64,000 nucleotides of DNA from Eucalyptus grandis (Eukaryota > Streptophyta > Magnoliopsida > Myrtales > Myrtaceae). Shown here piece after piece: positions 48,796-60,896 of this stretch. The stretch covers positions 38,283,682-38,347,681 of the forward strand of contig NC_052619.1 in the NCBI RefSeq assembly GCF_016545825.1, given 5' to 3'. The position numbers were made by a program, and so were the translations under genes. Each line of letters begins with the position of its first letter. The stretch's first letter is position 1. The notes under the pieces are model-generated. The model searched no databases. It was given only the letters and a program-made list of their open reading frames with translations, and was not told the origin of the DNA.

Positions 48796-51700
48796 TGTGA
48801 CATCCCGATTTTCCAATTCTGGTTTCAATTAAATAAGTCGGGCATTTCATCTTCGCGTCTATAGCTTTCTTCTCTGAGCTGATCACTCACGAGATAACTA
48901 GTCTATCGGTGAAGCCATTAAGGAATCTAAACGCAATAGACTTGAGAATTCGACCAGGAACCGACTGCTCGACCGTACTAATCTGCAAGGGTCATTACGG
49001 CACAGACCGATTAGAGACCGGAGATAGGTCGATTCAACAGAACCATGTAATTCAGTATGGGTGATTCCATCTAATTGCACAATTCTTGTTGATCGGCACT
49101 AGACCGATTTCTCTATCGTTTTGGTACCCCTGTGTCCGTATTTGAAACCTCGAGATTTCTACGACAATCAAGAGTCGCCAATGTGTCGAAGATGCACTTT
49201 GTGGCTTGAAAATAATCAACCACAGGTCAATTGAACAGAAAATTCCTAAAAGCTACCCGGTAGATTAGGACGCGCTAAAGTCGCGCCGATTGAATTTAAC
49301 CGTGAAATTGAACCCGATTACAGAAATTGGAAGTTTGTCAAGTCACAATTCATTTTAGAACGTCGACTCATCCTCAGAAGATTTTTCTACAAACCGAGAT
49401 TTTTGGCGGAAAAGCAAAGTAAGGCCGTTTATGTTCGGGATTGTCAGAGGGCCATTTTTAATCGAATCTTCGGGATGCAAGTTGGATCATTTGATGGGGA
49501 AATGTCATGAGAAGGTCAAGGACACATGGGTTAATTTAATTGAGCTTCAATTGAATGGAATTGATTGAGAATTGATTAAATTAAGTGTACAAGAATTGGA
49601 CCCCGGCGGAAAATGAAATTGAACCCATTGGAAGAGGTTGTGGAGGATTGGGTGAGTGGAGTGTGATGTCATCCATGAGGTCATGAGGTGGGCCATTTTT
49701 GGTTGGATTAAAGAAAAAGGAAAAGAAAAGGGAATGGTCCCATCTCTCTCTCTCTCCTCCCTCTCTTCTCCCTTCTCTCCCGTGCGACTCCTCCATCTTC
49801 TTCTTCTTGCCGCCGACAGAACCGAGCAGACCAGCGGAGCCGAAGAAGTCGCACGCCTCCGCCGTTCGCCGTCGCGCCCGCTTGCACACCGTCCCTCGCC
49901 GTCGCCGCCCGTGGAAGCCAACCGAGGCGAGCTGCTGCTGTCCCTGCTCGCGCGCTAGTCCGCCTCTGTCCGCTCGTCCGGGGTCGTCGTCTAGCCTCCT
50001 CGGGCCGTCATGGAGCTCGCCGAAGGCCGTCTCGCCGCCGTACAGCAGTCCGAACCACCGCCTGGACCGCCGAAGCCCGCTGTGCCCGTTTCCAGCAACC
50101 ACCGGCTCGGCCCGAGCCGCCCGGCTCACCTCCGGCCACCGTGAAGCCCCGCCTAGGTTCGGTTTGGTCTCCTCCGCCCATTCCCGACCCTAATCGCCCC
50201 GGATCCACCCTTTCCCGGCCTCAACCAGCAGCGAACGAGAGAGCAGAAAAATGGGTATCGCAGCGAAGGTTTGGCCCGTTTTGGCCGGCTTCCCGGCCCC
50301 GGAAGCTAGGCCCGCCTTGAGACTATCGACCTCGCGTCGTCCTTGTCGTTTTGAGCCGTTCGGATCGTTAATCGGGTGAGCTTATCCTCTAATTCTTGCT
50401 TAGTGAGTTAATGACGCTTAGGGGTGTTTAGATTAGTCTAATTAGGTTTATGTGATTAAATTAGATTATTTTAGTGTAAATTAGATTAGTTGTATGGTTA
50501 GTTTAATTGATGTTTAATTAGGGCTAATGGTATGTTTAAATTAGTGTAATCTAATTTAAGCCCTAATTGATTATTTTTAATTAAATAATTATTTCGAATT
50601 TTTAAATATTATTTTATTATTTTATATTATTATAATATAATATTTAATTATTTAATTTTCGGAATTAATTTAATTATTTAATAATTTCGAAAATTATGCC
50701 TAGGGATGGCCTAGGTCGTTAGAATTTCGCGATCGCAGCGAAGTGCGGTCGGTTTGTGTCAATTGTATGTTTAAATTGAGAAATTGAGTGATTGATGATT
50801 ATGGTGAATAATTCCAAAAGTGTGGAATTGTGTGAAATTCATGAAGTTGTGGTATTTAACTTGAAAATACCCGGTGTTAGCTTTTAGCACCGTAATTGAT
50901 TTGTATGACCAGTTTGAATCGATTGAATTGATTGATTAATTGAATTGAGATATGAATTGGTTTATATATATATGTATCAGCTTGGGCGAGCAATTATGAT
51001 ATACGCATATACATATATACATATATATATGGCAGCTTCTGGTGAGCTAAGATCGTTTTATCAGCTTGTGCGAGCACGATCTATATATACAGCTTGTGCG
51101 AGCTATCTATCAGTTACAGCTTTGGTGAGCTATCTATCTATACAGCTTGTGCGAGCTATCTATCAGTTACAGCTTTGGTGAGCTATCTATCTATACAGCT
51201 TGTGTGAGCTACCGTCTATATATTACAGCTTTGGAGAGCATGTGTCGTATTAACGACTGGTTTGATAGACGGTATTGAATGATAGATAGTAATGGTTGAT
51301 AGATAGTACGGATTGAAATGGAAAGATAGATAGTATGAGGGATTTGAATCATTGCGAATGATTGGATTGATTGAATTGATAGACCGATATAAGTGTCGGT
51401 AGTTTCAGCTTGTGCGAGCATTGTTTGAATATGAATTGTACTGACGTGCAGGAAAGGGACTGAGGCAAGGTAAGCCCTCTATCCTATTTGTGTGGCTAGA
51501 GCGCCCTGAGGCGTATTTTCTTCCTAATTGAGTTTTAGATGGTAGGACTCGCGAGACGTAGTCTCATCCCGGTTGTGGGATAATATTTCAGGTCCCTAGG
51601 TGACGGTCGTGGAGGACCGGAAGTCCCTGAGTTCGGAAGGTGGAGGCTGAAGAATCGGCGAACGTGTCGACAAGTTGGTCATAGGACAGTTCCCTAGTTG

Positions 51701-51939
51701 TTGAGCCTATCTATTTTGTAGACCATCCAGTGTTGTATATAAACCTATGTGTTTATAGAAAGCTTGTTTGGTTGTGATTGATTGCCTGCTTTTCTATCCC
51801 AAGTTAAATGTTGTCAGGGGATTTGTTTCGCTTCCGCATGTGCAATAAAAATTGAAAGGGTCGGCGACGTGTCCTGGGAAGTCGCATTTGTATCGACCAG
51901 AGTGGGATGTTCGCGCGCTCGGAGGATCGGGGCGTGACA
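48796..51939 (+). repeat. gypsy-type solo LTR 4
   Basis: It starts TGTGACATCCCG and ends GGGGCGTGACA, with GCGAG on both sides (48791-48795 and 51940-51944) and a length of 3144 bp. It holds a GC-rich zone (49730-50360), an AT-rich zone (50400-50700), a 'CAGCTTGTGCGAGC' minisatellite and the block 'GTCTCATCCCGGTTGTGGGA' shared with LTR 3. There is no internal coding region. The 100-182 codon frames at 49547-50193 are GC-rich artefacts. Confidence 0.9.
50977..51240 (+). repeat. minisatellite in solo LTR 4
   Basis: 'CAGCTTGTGCGAGCTATCTAT' alternates with 'TACAGCTTTGGTGAGCTATC', giving a higher-order unit of about 52 bp with two clean copies and several partial ones. Confidence 0.85.
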
Positions 51940-51968
51940 GCGAGAGGGCTTGAAGAGGCCACAACAGT

Positions 51969-51987
51969 TTAGCGACTCCGTTGTGGA
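51969..51987 (+). other. primer-binding-site-like sequence of the Tat-like element
   Basis: TTAGCGACTCCGTTGTGGA resembles the 'TGGCGACTCCrCTGGGGA' sites of plant Ogre/Tat elements and lies 2 bp after the LTR end. Confidence 0.6.
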
Positions 51988-52849
51988 CTTGATTTTTTGT
52001 AGACTTAGGCTTTTTTTGTCTTGTTTAAATGTTTCCTTAACTTGGGTATTTTTTGTAGGTTAAATGTCAATTTTATTATAATAAATGTTTGGTTATAAAT
52101 TGTTGTGCATGCCCTAATGTTTTGGCACTACAGCGTGGCACATACTACCCTACTATCAGATGGTGTTAAGAAAGATACGATCTTAAACACGAGATCGTCA
52201 TATAGAAGTTTCCTTTCTTTTCCCCAAAATTTCTTTAGATAGAGCCGAAGTTAGGAGGACCTGACACTAACATAAAACTACGACGGTTAGATCAACCTTT
52301 TAACTTCATCTTGCTAAGCCTTTTTAGTTAGAAATCAGAATAGATGTATTATGTGCATGTCTATATGGTTGCAATCTATTTTCTTTGATGAAGTAAGCCT
52401 TTTATTCCTATACAATTGAATTTACTTATCTTGCTACACTTTCAACTGGTCCATGACAATTTAGGTTAATCGTTGATTTAGTTCCTTTATCAATTGAAAA
52501 TGAAATGAGGAAATTATCATGGAACAAATCATTTGAAAGAAACCTTTGAGAATTTGTTTTGAATTCACGCGTTTGTTGTTTTTATTAGGGAGTTTTATGT
52601 TTTTCTTATTTGATATCTTTCTAATCCATTCGAGCGTCTCATATGTATTTATTTTTCTAGTTCGTTTTGGGGAAATTTCCTTGATGTATGAACTTTTTCG
52701 TGAATAAACAAAAAGGGGGTAAGATTAGCATGTTATCATGGACTGGTTCCTTGTTTACACCTTGTGCTTACATCTGCTTATTTATTTAAAACAAGGTTAT
52801 CATAGACCATTCGCTAATCCAAACTTGCTTGAGAGTGAGAGCAAAAATA

Positions 52850-53710
52850 TGAAGACATGCTAAGCTATCTTGCCGGCATGGAAAGTGAGATGAAGCGGGT
52901 TATTAGTGCACTCCAACAACTCTCAAAATAGGTGGATTCTATTCAAAGTAAGGTTGTTCCCGCTCCAACACCATTGAAGTAGTGTTGCCGCAAATGTCTG
53001 TTGGTGGTAGGCAAGGCGGGGGCAGTGATGATGACATGCTAGGATTAAAAGATGACCCGCCTCAAGTCATAATGGAGAAAGCTAAGCTTGGGAGCATGCT
53101 GACAACGGAGCACGATAAACGCTTTGTGAAGCTAGAAGAAAAGTTGAAGCAATTGTAGGGGTTATAGAATTTGCCTCCATTAGATTTATCTGTTTATGGG
53201 AAGGTCAAGATGCTAAAAAAGTTCAAAATGCCGGAGTTCAAAAGGTATGATGGCGTCTCTTGCTCGAAAACTCATTTGCATATGTACCACGTGCTGATGA
53301 CTCAGTTTGTTAATAGCATGCCTCTCATGATCCAGTTATTCTAGGTGAACTTAACTAGGCCCACGCTGAAGTGGTACATCATGCAGAGCATAAATCTCCT
53401 CGAGACTTGGAGTGAAGTGGCTGATGTGTTCATTGAACAGTACAAGTTCAACCTTGACAACACTCTTTCCTGTGAGGATCACAAACGTATTGAGAAGAAG
53501 AAAAGTGAGTTGTTTAAAGAATGTGCCACAAGATGGAAGAACTTGACCAGGCAAGTCACTCTAGAACTTATTGACAATGAGCTAATGAAGTTGTTCATAA
53601 AAACTCTCTCTCGTGAATTTCAGATGTTGATGGTTGGCACAATCACTAATGCGTTCAACCAACTCATCCCCATGGGGGAACAAATTGAGATAGAGTTGAG
53701 AGATAGCTAG
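52850..53710 (+). pseudogene. Tat/Ogre-type gag, degenerate
   Basis: The early part has 'MLSYLAGMESEMKRVISALQ' and, after stops, 'KVKMLKKFKMPEFKRYDG', a typical gag start. The frame 53345-53710 gives 'TRPTLKWYIMQS', 'TWSEVADVFIEQYKFN', 'ECATRWKNLTRQV' and 'MGEQIEIEL'. These match the retrotransposon gag pattern (WY..., W.dla.aFi.qYk.n, ..a.rWr..a..v, gErIE). Stops near 52931, 52981, 53158, 53168 and 53343 inactivate it. No zinc knuckle, protease or pol is seen before an unrelated LTR-like stretch begins at 53782. Confidence 0.8.
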
Positions 53711-53781
53711 GGTGGTGCATTTGAAGACTCTTCATGGCTGAAGGACTATCGAATGAAATAGGCGCGAGTAGTTTGTGAAAG

Positions 53782-55047
53782 TGCTAGTATGAACACCTAG
53801 AGGGGGTGAATAGGTGTGAAGAAATTTTTTTGTAAAGAACAGTAGAAATATTTTTCTTTTGAATTTGAGTCTGAAAAACAATAGGCTTTTGAAATTGAGT
53901 CTGAAGAATAATAGATTTTGAGCGAGTTCAAACTTTAGCAGTTAAGTAGAACTATGAGCAAAATAAAGGAGTTCAGGGAAGATAATAAAAACACATAATT
54001 TATAGTGGTTCGGCTTAGATCAAGCCAACGTCTACTCTCTCACGCTAACAGCCTTCTAGCTTAATTCCACTATGCAATCAATAAGAGATTACAACTTTGA
54101 GTGCAAACACTTAGTAGTAAATCACACTATTTCACTAAGTCACTTTTTTTGTATTTCTCTCATGATCACAAACGTTTAAGCTCACAAGAGACAAGTGTAT
54201 GATCGAAGGTCACTTAGACTTTGGAATTATAAATTGTACGCTCCGTCTCTTACTTGCTCATCGGTCTTTGATCTCCTTAAATACTCCTCTATTTCCAAAT
54301 TAGTCATTGGATAGTATCTAGAGGATTGTCTTCCAATCTACCCATTGGACAGATCTGTATCTAGAAGATTTGATAGTCGTTGAGTGATAGAAGTAGAATC
54401 CCAAATTGATTCTGATTATCCATACAAATAGAATCTTGGTTTCTATAAGTAGAGCTTCTTCGTTTAGAAAGATCTTGTCTTCAAACCAGATCACTAACCG
54501 TTATATGTTTGGGGCTTGTGTTACATTCTATCAAGTTGTTTCGTTATGAATTTGCTATGTTCTGTTTGAAGTAAAGTCTAAGTATCTTCAGATTGAAATA
54601 GAATCTGAGTGTCTTTAGACTGAAATAGACTTTACAATCTGGATGAAGGTTTGAACATAATCTACTTCTGAACATATTTAGCTTTAAGATCTGGACACAG
54701 TCTGAATAAGTTCAGCTTCAGCATAGAGTTTACCTTCTGGTTTTGCATTTGCGTTTAATCTGGAATTTGTTAGAGTGGGCAAACTTCTGATGTAAGATAG
54801 ACTTTGACATTAAAGTCTGGCAGTCTTTAGATTTTGACACAGAAGTTTGGAAATCTTCAAAATAGACTTTGGACATGTGTTATGTTTAGTCTTCAGACTT
54901 TGACAATATTCTTTACATGTTCTATCATCTGCATAGTCTGTTATTCAACCATTAAACACGTTAGTAGCCTTTGATTTATTTGTTATCTTTAAAACATCAT
55001 AAGAGATTTCCTAATAGTTTGAGTAGAACCTCTTTCAATTCCCTAAC
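53782..55047 (+). repeat. LTR-like stretch of another retrotransposon
   Basis: It starts TGCTAGTATGAACACCTAGA, followed by GGGGGTGAATAGGTG, a motif frequent near the start of plant retrotransposon LTRs, and contains 'TTTATAGTGGTTCGGC', also typical of such LTRs. A possible end is CCCTAACA (55047). No target duplication was found, so the borders are provisional. Confidence 0.5.
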
Positions 55048-55850
55048 ATATTCTACTACATGGGAACCTTTCTTACTTTTTAGGACTTGCTTATTTTTCT
55101 TTCTATTTTGTTTTCTAGACATTATTTCCACCGGAGCAATTGAGTTTTGAAATCTTCCTTCCAAAGTTTATAAATCTGCCAAGCGCTTGATCAATAAAAC
55201 CTTTTGAGGGTATAAGGAAACATGCCAAACCGACCTGATGATGATATCCAGTCATGAAATAAAAGAAGAAATCTGAAGTCCAAGTTTCCTCATGCTTCCT
55301 TGTCTTAGGGCTTCGAAAACAAAATACATTTCATCACTTTTGCGAAAGAGGAGAAAGGAATGGGAGAAAAGCATTCATGTTGGTGACCTTGTATGTTTTT
55401 TTGATTTAATTATTTCATGTCTTAGAACATCATTCCCTTGACTTATTATGACAAGGAGGCATTTGAAACTCTCACATCGGGTTGTAAGGATGAGGGACTC
55501 ATTCGTGTGGTCAATTCGGGAACATCCTTTCAAGAAAATGGAGACAAATAGAAAAGATCACCCCATTTTGGAAGCAAAAGGTATGTCTTGTTCCCTAACG
55601 TAATTTTGAAAATGTGGAACAAAAATGGGGGAGAGAGGCTGCCGACTTGAAGAAATGATTGAGGAGGTGATCTTGGCTTGTCCAAGACTCCTCTTGTCTG
55701 AAAGGTAAGTGGTCAAGGGGAAAATAGATTCATCATGGCCCTAAAATTAGGTTATTTAGCCTATTTTCCCTAATATTTCATTTTGCATGTCTATCTATTG
55801 GTCACTGTGGGGCGGCAAATTGAATTTAATGGCTAAATATGTCTTAATTT
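55048..55850. other. intergenic, nothing recognised
   Basis: No supported gene or repeat border. Confidence 0.35.
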
Positions 55851-56290
55851 CATATAAATAGGACTAGGTGGCTGACCATTTACATACATGTACATCACTT
55901 TCGTAAAGTCCATTTTTTGACTTTTTCTAGTAGTCTTCTTAGTCTTTTGGCCTTGATGTTTCATTTTTAGATAACGATGACAAAGTTTTCTATTTGCCAC
56001 GACGATGTTGAATGTTGGAAGTTCTAAATGTAAAGCGTGTTTGTAGTTAGTATAAAAGGTTTGTATTTCTGAGTCTCATCATTCTAACTCCAATTTCTTC
56101 TTTCGCTTACAAGCAAAGGAAGTAAGTTTCATGAATTCCCTTCCCTTTTCTGATCCGCAACTATGTTCGTGATATTCATTGCACTGACCAAAAATATAGA
56201 TAAAAATTGAAGAAGGTGACCATCTCTCTCTTTTCCATAACCATGTTGGTAAGTTCAGTGATTGACGTGATTATGGAAGTTTGTTCATTT
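55850..56290 (+). promoter_or_regulatory. duplicated promoter-like segment, copy 3
   Basis: It shares with copies 1 and 2 the TCTGAGTCTCATCATTCTAA block (GTGAGTCTCATC in the others), 'GAAGTAAGTTTCATG', 'CTTCCCTTTTCTGATCC' and 'GCACTGACCAAAA'. The paired motif is TTTTTTGACTTTTTCTAG with an upstream AAAGTCCA. A TATA-like TATAAAAGG lies near 56052. No following gene was found. Confidence 0.45.
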
Positions 56291-56469
56291 AAGTAGTCAA
56301 GTAAATTATACATTTAAAATACCATGCATTTTATTGTAATTTTTTTTTGTTATTTTATTGTAATTTAAGTGTTGCACTTGCGCGTTAATCGGACAAATCA
56401 ATTGCGTATTGATTTCATATATCATGAGAGGATAAAAGAAAATTCAAGGTATTCAGGCAAAGAATTTAA

Positions 56470-56727
56470 AATTTAGAAGGAAAATTTCAAATAAGGGCTC
56501 AAAATGGAGCTATTTTCTTTTAAAATGGCTGAAAGTGGACGTTGTCTCAAATAAGGGCCTGAAGTTGTTATGTTAGTATTAAATAAGGGCTCAAACTTGA
56601 TTTCCGGCCAAATCTTCACTGAACAACTTTTTCCTGCAAGTAGGGTGTGGGCAGTTTTGTCCAACAAAATCCAGCTCAGTAAAAATGCTTTAAAATCCTC
56701 GAACAAACAAAAATCCCAAATTGAACT
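56470..56727 (+). mobile_element. end of a foldback element related to 4350-10138
   Basis: AAATTTCAAATAAGGGCTC, AAATGGAGCTATTTT, GTGGACGTTGTCTCAAATAA and 'CAGTTTTGTCCAA' correspond to the terminal 250 bp of the left arm at 4350. It is cut by the solo LTR starting at 56728. Confidence 0.65.
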
Positions 56728-57747
56728 TGTCACGCCCCGATCCTCAAGCGTGTGCCCATCCCTCACTGGTCGATTAAAAAGTGACGTCCCAGAACACATC
56801 GCCGACCCTTTCATTTTAATATGCATGCAGAAGCATATAAATAATCCCCAGACAATAAAACAATAGGATAGGAAAGTAGCACCAAATTTCAAACTTACAA
56901 AAACAACCACACTTATATGCAATGCAAACCATTATGCATATATATACAAGGCGAACTACTAAGTTAAGTTCTAATCAACAAGTTCAGAAAACAAGTCTAC
57001 AGACAAGGGTGGGGTTTCAATTCTCTCCTGGATCCTCCTCTGGGTCCTCCTCCGGGTTCTCCTCCTCCTCAATGATCTCTCATTCTTCCATGCTCTAGCT
57101 GGAGTGTACGGCTGAGTACTCCGAAGAGTCAGGATCATCACCAAGCTTGGGATCCTTCACATCAATCATTGATCTACCCTTGGGATCTGCTGTCCTCTTC
57201 CCAAGCGTTACCTCTAAAATGTACAGAGGTACATCAGTTTCCGGTATAGGGCCCACCTTTTGTCCATCATTGTAATGACGATATCACGACCGGTATTTGT
57301 GGGGCACCTTTTGGGGTCCACCCACATCAACCTAGACGATTGATTTCACCAGTACATTGTCCAAGCCTTCAGGGTGATGGTGTATTGAAATGTAATAACC
57401 TATTTCAGTGATTTCCTCTGGTATACCAAAATGCTTGGGAGGAGTTGGAGGTGTTGCCATCTAAGGACCTAAAATGTTATCCCACAATAGGGTGAGACAA
57501 CGTCTCAGCAAGTTATACCCCCTAAGACTCGATTAGGAAGAAAATACGCCCTAAGGGTTGCCTAAGCACAATCACAAGTCAGAGGACTTACCTTGGCCTT
57601 AGTTCTTTCCTGCAAGTCAGTTTAATTCATAATTTCAATGAATCACGTCATCACGTCAATTCAGAACTCAGATCGACTTATCGATCAATTGACCTAGTCG
57701 ATCACATGTCAATCAGACTATTCCCCGGTCATTCTAATTAATACTAT

Positions 57748-58100
57748 GCATTCTCCAAGATGATATATCTAGTCATCGAGCCCACGTGCATTCTCCAAGA
57801 TGACATATCTAGTCATCGAGTCCACGTGCATTCTCCAAGGTGATATATCTAGTCATCGAGCCCACGTGCATTCTCCAAGATGACATATCTAGTCATCGAG
57901 CTCACGTGCATTCTACATGCATTTTCCAAGATGGCATATCTAGTCATCGAGCCCACGTGCATTCTCCAAGGTGACATATCTAGTCATCGAGCCTACGTGC
58001 ACTCTCCAAGATCACATATCTAGTCATCGAGCCGAACTAACATATGTCTTTCTCCGAGATGACATGCCAAGTCATCAAGCCGACGTTCGTTCTCCAACAA
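57748..58100 (+). repeat. 40-bp minisatellite in solo LTR 5
   Basis: About eight head-to-tail copies of a 40-bp unit beginning GCATTCTCCAAGATGA and ending CATCGAGCCCACGT, with single-base variants and one partial copy near 57911. Confidence 0.9.
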
Positions 58101-59751
58101 TTTCTCACTTTTTATCATATTCGATAAAATAGCTATGTGTGGGTACACGTTTGGCCGTAACTAAAATATCATAATTTCTTTTTCATAATTCCAACTATTT
58201 CATATGGTCAACCAAAATATTTTTAGCGTTGTAAACTGACGCTCGGTTATTTTCTAATTAAATACTGAAAATAAATAAATTCAGGAATATATCCTAAAAT
58301 CACAATAAGGCAAAATTAACACAAATTAAAGCTCAAATAAATAAACAGATTGCACCACAATAACCAGCATAAAATTCTAGTAACCGACTATCCCAGTCTA
58401 ATTTTCGGAAAATAAATAAATAATTAAATAATTACGAAAAATATTAAATAAATGGCAATATATCCAACTTAGGCCCGTAATGCCTAATTGGATGCCGAAA
58501 CGGACCCGGAAAATTTCTGAGGCTCGTTAAATAAATACCAGAGTCTATTTACTCGCTAATTACACTAACTATTTACCTAACATGCATCGGCAAATAATTA
58601 AATTCACTAATCTAATCTAATATAATCACATAATCATACTTAACTTAATCTAATCAATCCCTAAGTGTAATTAACCTACTAAGCGAGATTTAGTGAGTTA
58701 AATTCACTTGTTCGGTGATCCAGTCGATGCAAATCGATGGGGACATGATGGAGCTTGACTTTCTCTAAAGCGGGCCTAACTTTCGGGGCCCATAACACCT
58801 CCAAAACGGGCCTGAACTAAGCTGGAAACCCACTGGTTTCTGCTTCTGTTTTGAGCTACAAAAGAAAGGAAACGGGGCTAGTTGAGGGAAGCAAGACTGG
58901 CGGAGATGCAGTGGCCTAGGCAGGGTTGAATGGCGGCGAAATGGTGGTGCACGGCGGCTTGAGTTGGCCGAAACAACCTCTTGGACGAACAGACATAGGC
59001 AAGGATGGAGACGGCTGGGCGTCGGGGTTGCATGACGAGGCATGGTGGCGCAAACTTGAGACGAGGCAACGAACGACGACTTCAGCGATGGCGCGCAACG
59101 GCAAGGTTGCTCCATGGCTTTAGCTGATTCTCCTTTGGTTTTGCTGGCCTTCAAATCGCAAATTGGAGAAGAAGAAAGGGGCTGTCGACTAGTGGGAGGG
59201 GGAGAGGAAAGAGAGAGGGAACAAGGGACTTACCTTGGTCTCTTTTTCTCTCAATTTGTCCCCCAAGACCAATCTCCACCACCAACTACCTTCCATGGAC
59301 CAAACTTAGCCACCCATGCTCTCATCTAGAAGCTTGAATTGGTCCATAAGTCATGGGGGTGGGGGGCACACGAATTTGCTTAGAATTTCCTCCAATTGGA
59401 CACTCATTTATGCTTAAATCACTCCAATTTGGCCTCTCAAAAATCAACCGCCACCTCATCGATCCAATTGGTATTTTTCCTCACTAATTGATCCCGCTCG
59501 CAACCTAGTTATGCAATCAAAAACGATCCTTGACTTTTTCTAGACAAAAATGACCCTAGGACAATTTTTTCCCAAAAAGTCTCGATTTGCAGAAAAATCT
59601 TTTGAGATTGAGTCGACATTTCTAAAATGACTCGTGATGTGATAGAATTTTTAATTTTTGAAATTGGACTCAAATTCACAGTCAATTTCAATCTGGCGCG
59701 TTTTTAGCGTAAGCTCGACTATCGAGTAATATTCGTAAAATTCTAAACGCA

Positions 59752-60896
59752 AGTGAGCATGTCGAACAAGTAATATAATGATAAGAAAAAGTATCATCTC
59801 ACGGAAATTGATGATTAATAAACTAATTAAATACTAAAATAAATTAATTTTAAAATTTATCTAATAGATCAAAATATAATTTAGAATAAATTAACAAAAT
59901 TGGGAGACCAAATGCAGTAAATCAATCAAATAAATATTTTAGAGCATCTGATTTCACCATAACCACTAGATATGAATTTCAGATTGTTGTTGATACAAGA
60001 ATGATATTAAACATGTGATAGTGGAATTTCCTAATCTATTTACTATCTTATCTCTACGTATAGTAAACTTACTCAGCTTATTGATCCGCTATATCTCTAT
60101 GTGAAATAAAATAAACATTGGTACATTAAAAATTATGAATATTCCCAGTTTACAATAAGTCTTTTGGATCACTTTATCACCGAAAGCTACACAAATAATG
60201 CGGTATATCTCTATCCATGTTCAATTCATGGTTATATATTATAATGAGCAATTGCATATTATCACTTCTCAGTCTCAAACATGCATATCAGATCATTTGA
60301 GTGGTGGCTAGTCGTTCAAAAGCATTAAGCACAATAACATATAACTCACATGAATGAAATCAATTGTAAACATAAAAATCATGAAATTCACATCATCATG
60401 GTTAGGCTACATCGTAGCCCTAACAAAAGAAAATTAGAACATAGTAGAAGAAGAAATAAAAATATATATCAAACCCAACATCTTGAATCAAAGAGTAAGA
60501 AATCCGTTACTACTTTTGTTTTCTCTTCAAAATACTTGAAAAACTCTCAAAAGAATGAAAAACGATTTAACAAAAACCTAACTGCTCTCTCTGGCTCTCA
60601 ATGTTCTCCCATTTTAAGGATATATCCAAGCTCCAAGCAATTGCACATAAAATCTGGGAGTAAATCAGATAATTCTGATTTGATATCTATCTTCCATTGC
60701 TTCTTTATTTGAATTCCTGATTTTTTTGCCATTCTTTTCCTTATATTATCTCCATATCTCATTATTTTGCATAAAAAAGGACAATTCGAATAATCAGAAT
60801 GAAATCCAAATATTTTCTCATAGATATTGCATTAATTGTTGCCTAAAATAGGTAAAATAACTTTATTTTTATAGACTTTATTTTTATAGAGTTAAT
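59752..60896. mobile_element. insertion of unknown type in solo LTR 5
   Basis: Comparison with solo LTR 3 shows about 1.15 kb of extra AT-rich DNA. The stretch 'GTAATATTCGTAAAATTC..CGCAA' before it and 'GTAACTTTCAGAAATTTT..GCAA' after it both align to the same LTR 3 segment, so the flank is duplicated in a diverged form. No coding domain or terminal repeat is recognised. Confidence 0.5.

Larger units (their letters stand above)
46864..51966 (+). repeat. Tat/Ogre-like 5' LTR, interrupted by solo LTR 4
   Basis: A GC-rich section (46940-47780) contains CTATAAATACC (47301-47311). The part before solo LTR 4 (48540-48795) resembles 37930-38290. After the solo LTR, the sequence resumes for 22 bp to CCACAACA and then the primer-binding site. 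The exact left end was not found; a TG at 46899 is one candidate. Confidence 0.5.
46864..53710 (+). mobile_element. Tat/Ogre-like gypsy retrotransposon, 5' part
   Basis: It contains an LTR-like region (left edge uncertain, to about 51966) with a TATA box, a purine-rich leader and a GAA microsatellite, then a primer-binding-site-like 'TTAGCGACTCCGTTGTGGA' (51969-51987) and a degenerate gag. The pol genes and the 3' LTR are absent. Solo LTR 4 is inserted into the LTR about 27 bp before its end. Confidence 0.65.

Noticed and set aside
49547..50193. Overlapping frames of 100-182 codons on both strands
   Set aside because: They lie in the GC-rich zone of solo LTR 4, overlap in several frames and are Pro/Arg/Ser-rich without domains; GC content explains their length.
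56473..56922. A 149-codon - strand frame
   Set aside because: It runs across the border between a foldback element end and solo LTR 5, so it cannot be an inherited gene.
57748..58100. Regular 40-bp repeats resembling a CRISPR array
   Set aside because: The units are contiguous without unique spacers, in plant DNA and inside an LTR; it is a minisatellite.
60350..60712. A 120-codon frame
   Set aside because: It is Lys/Asn/Ser-rich, lies in an AT-rich insertion and matches no known protein pattern.
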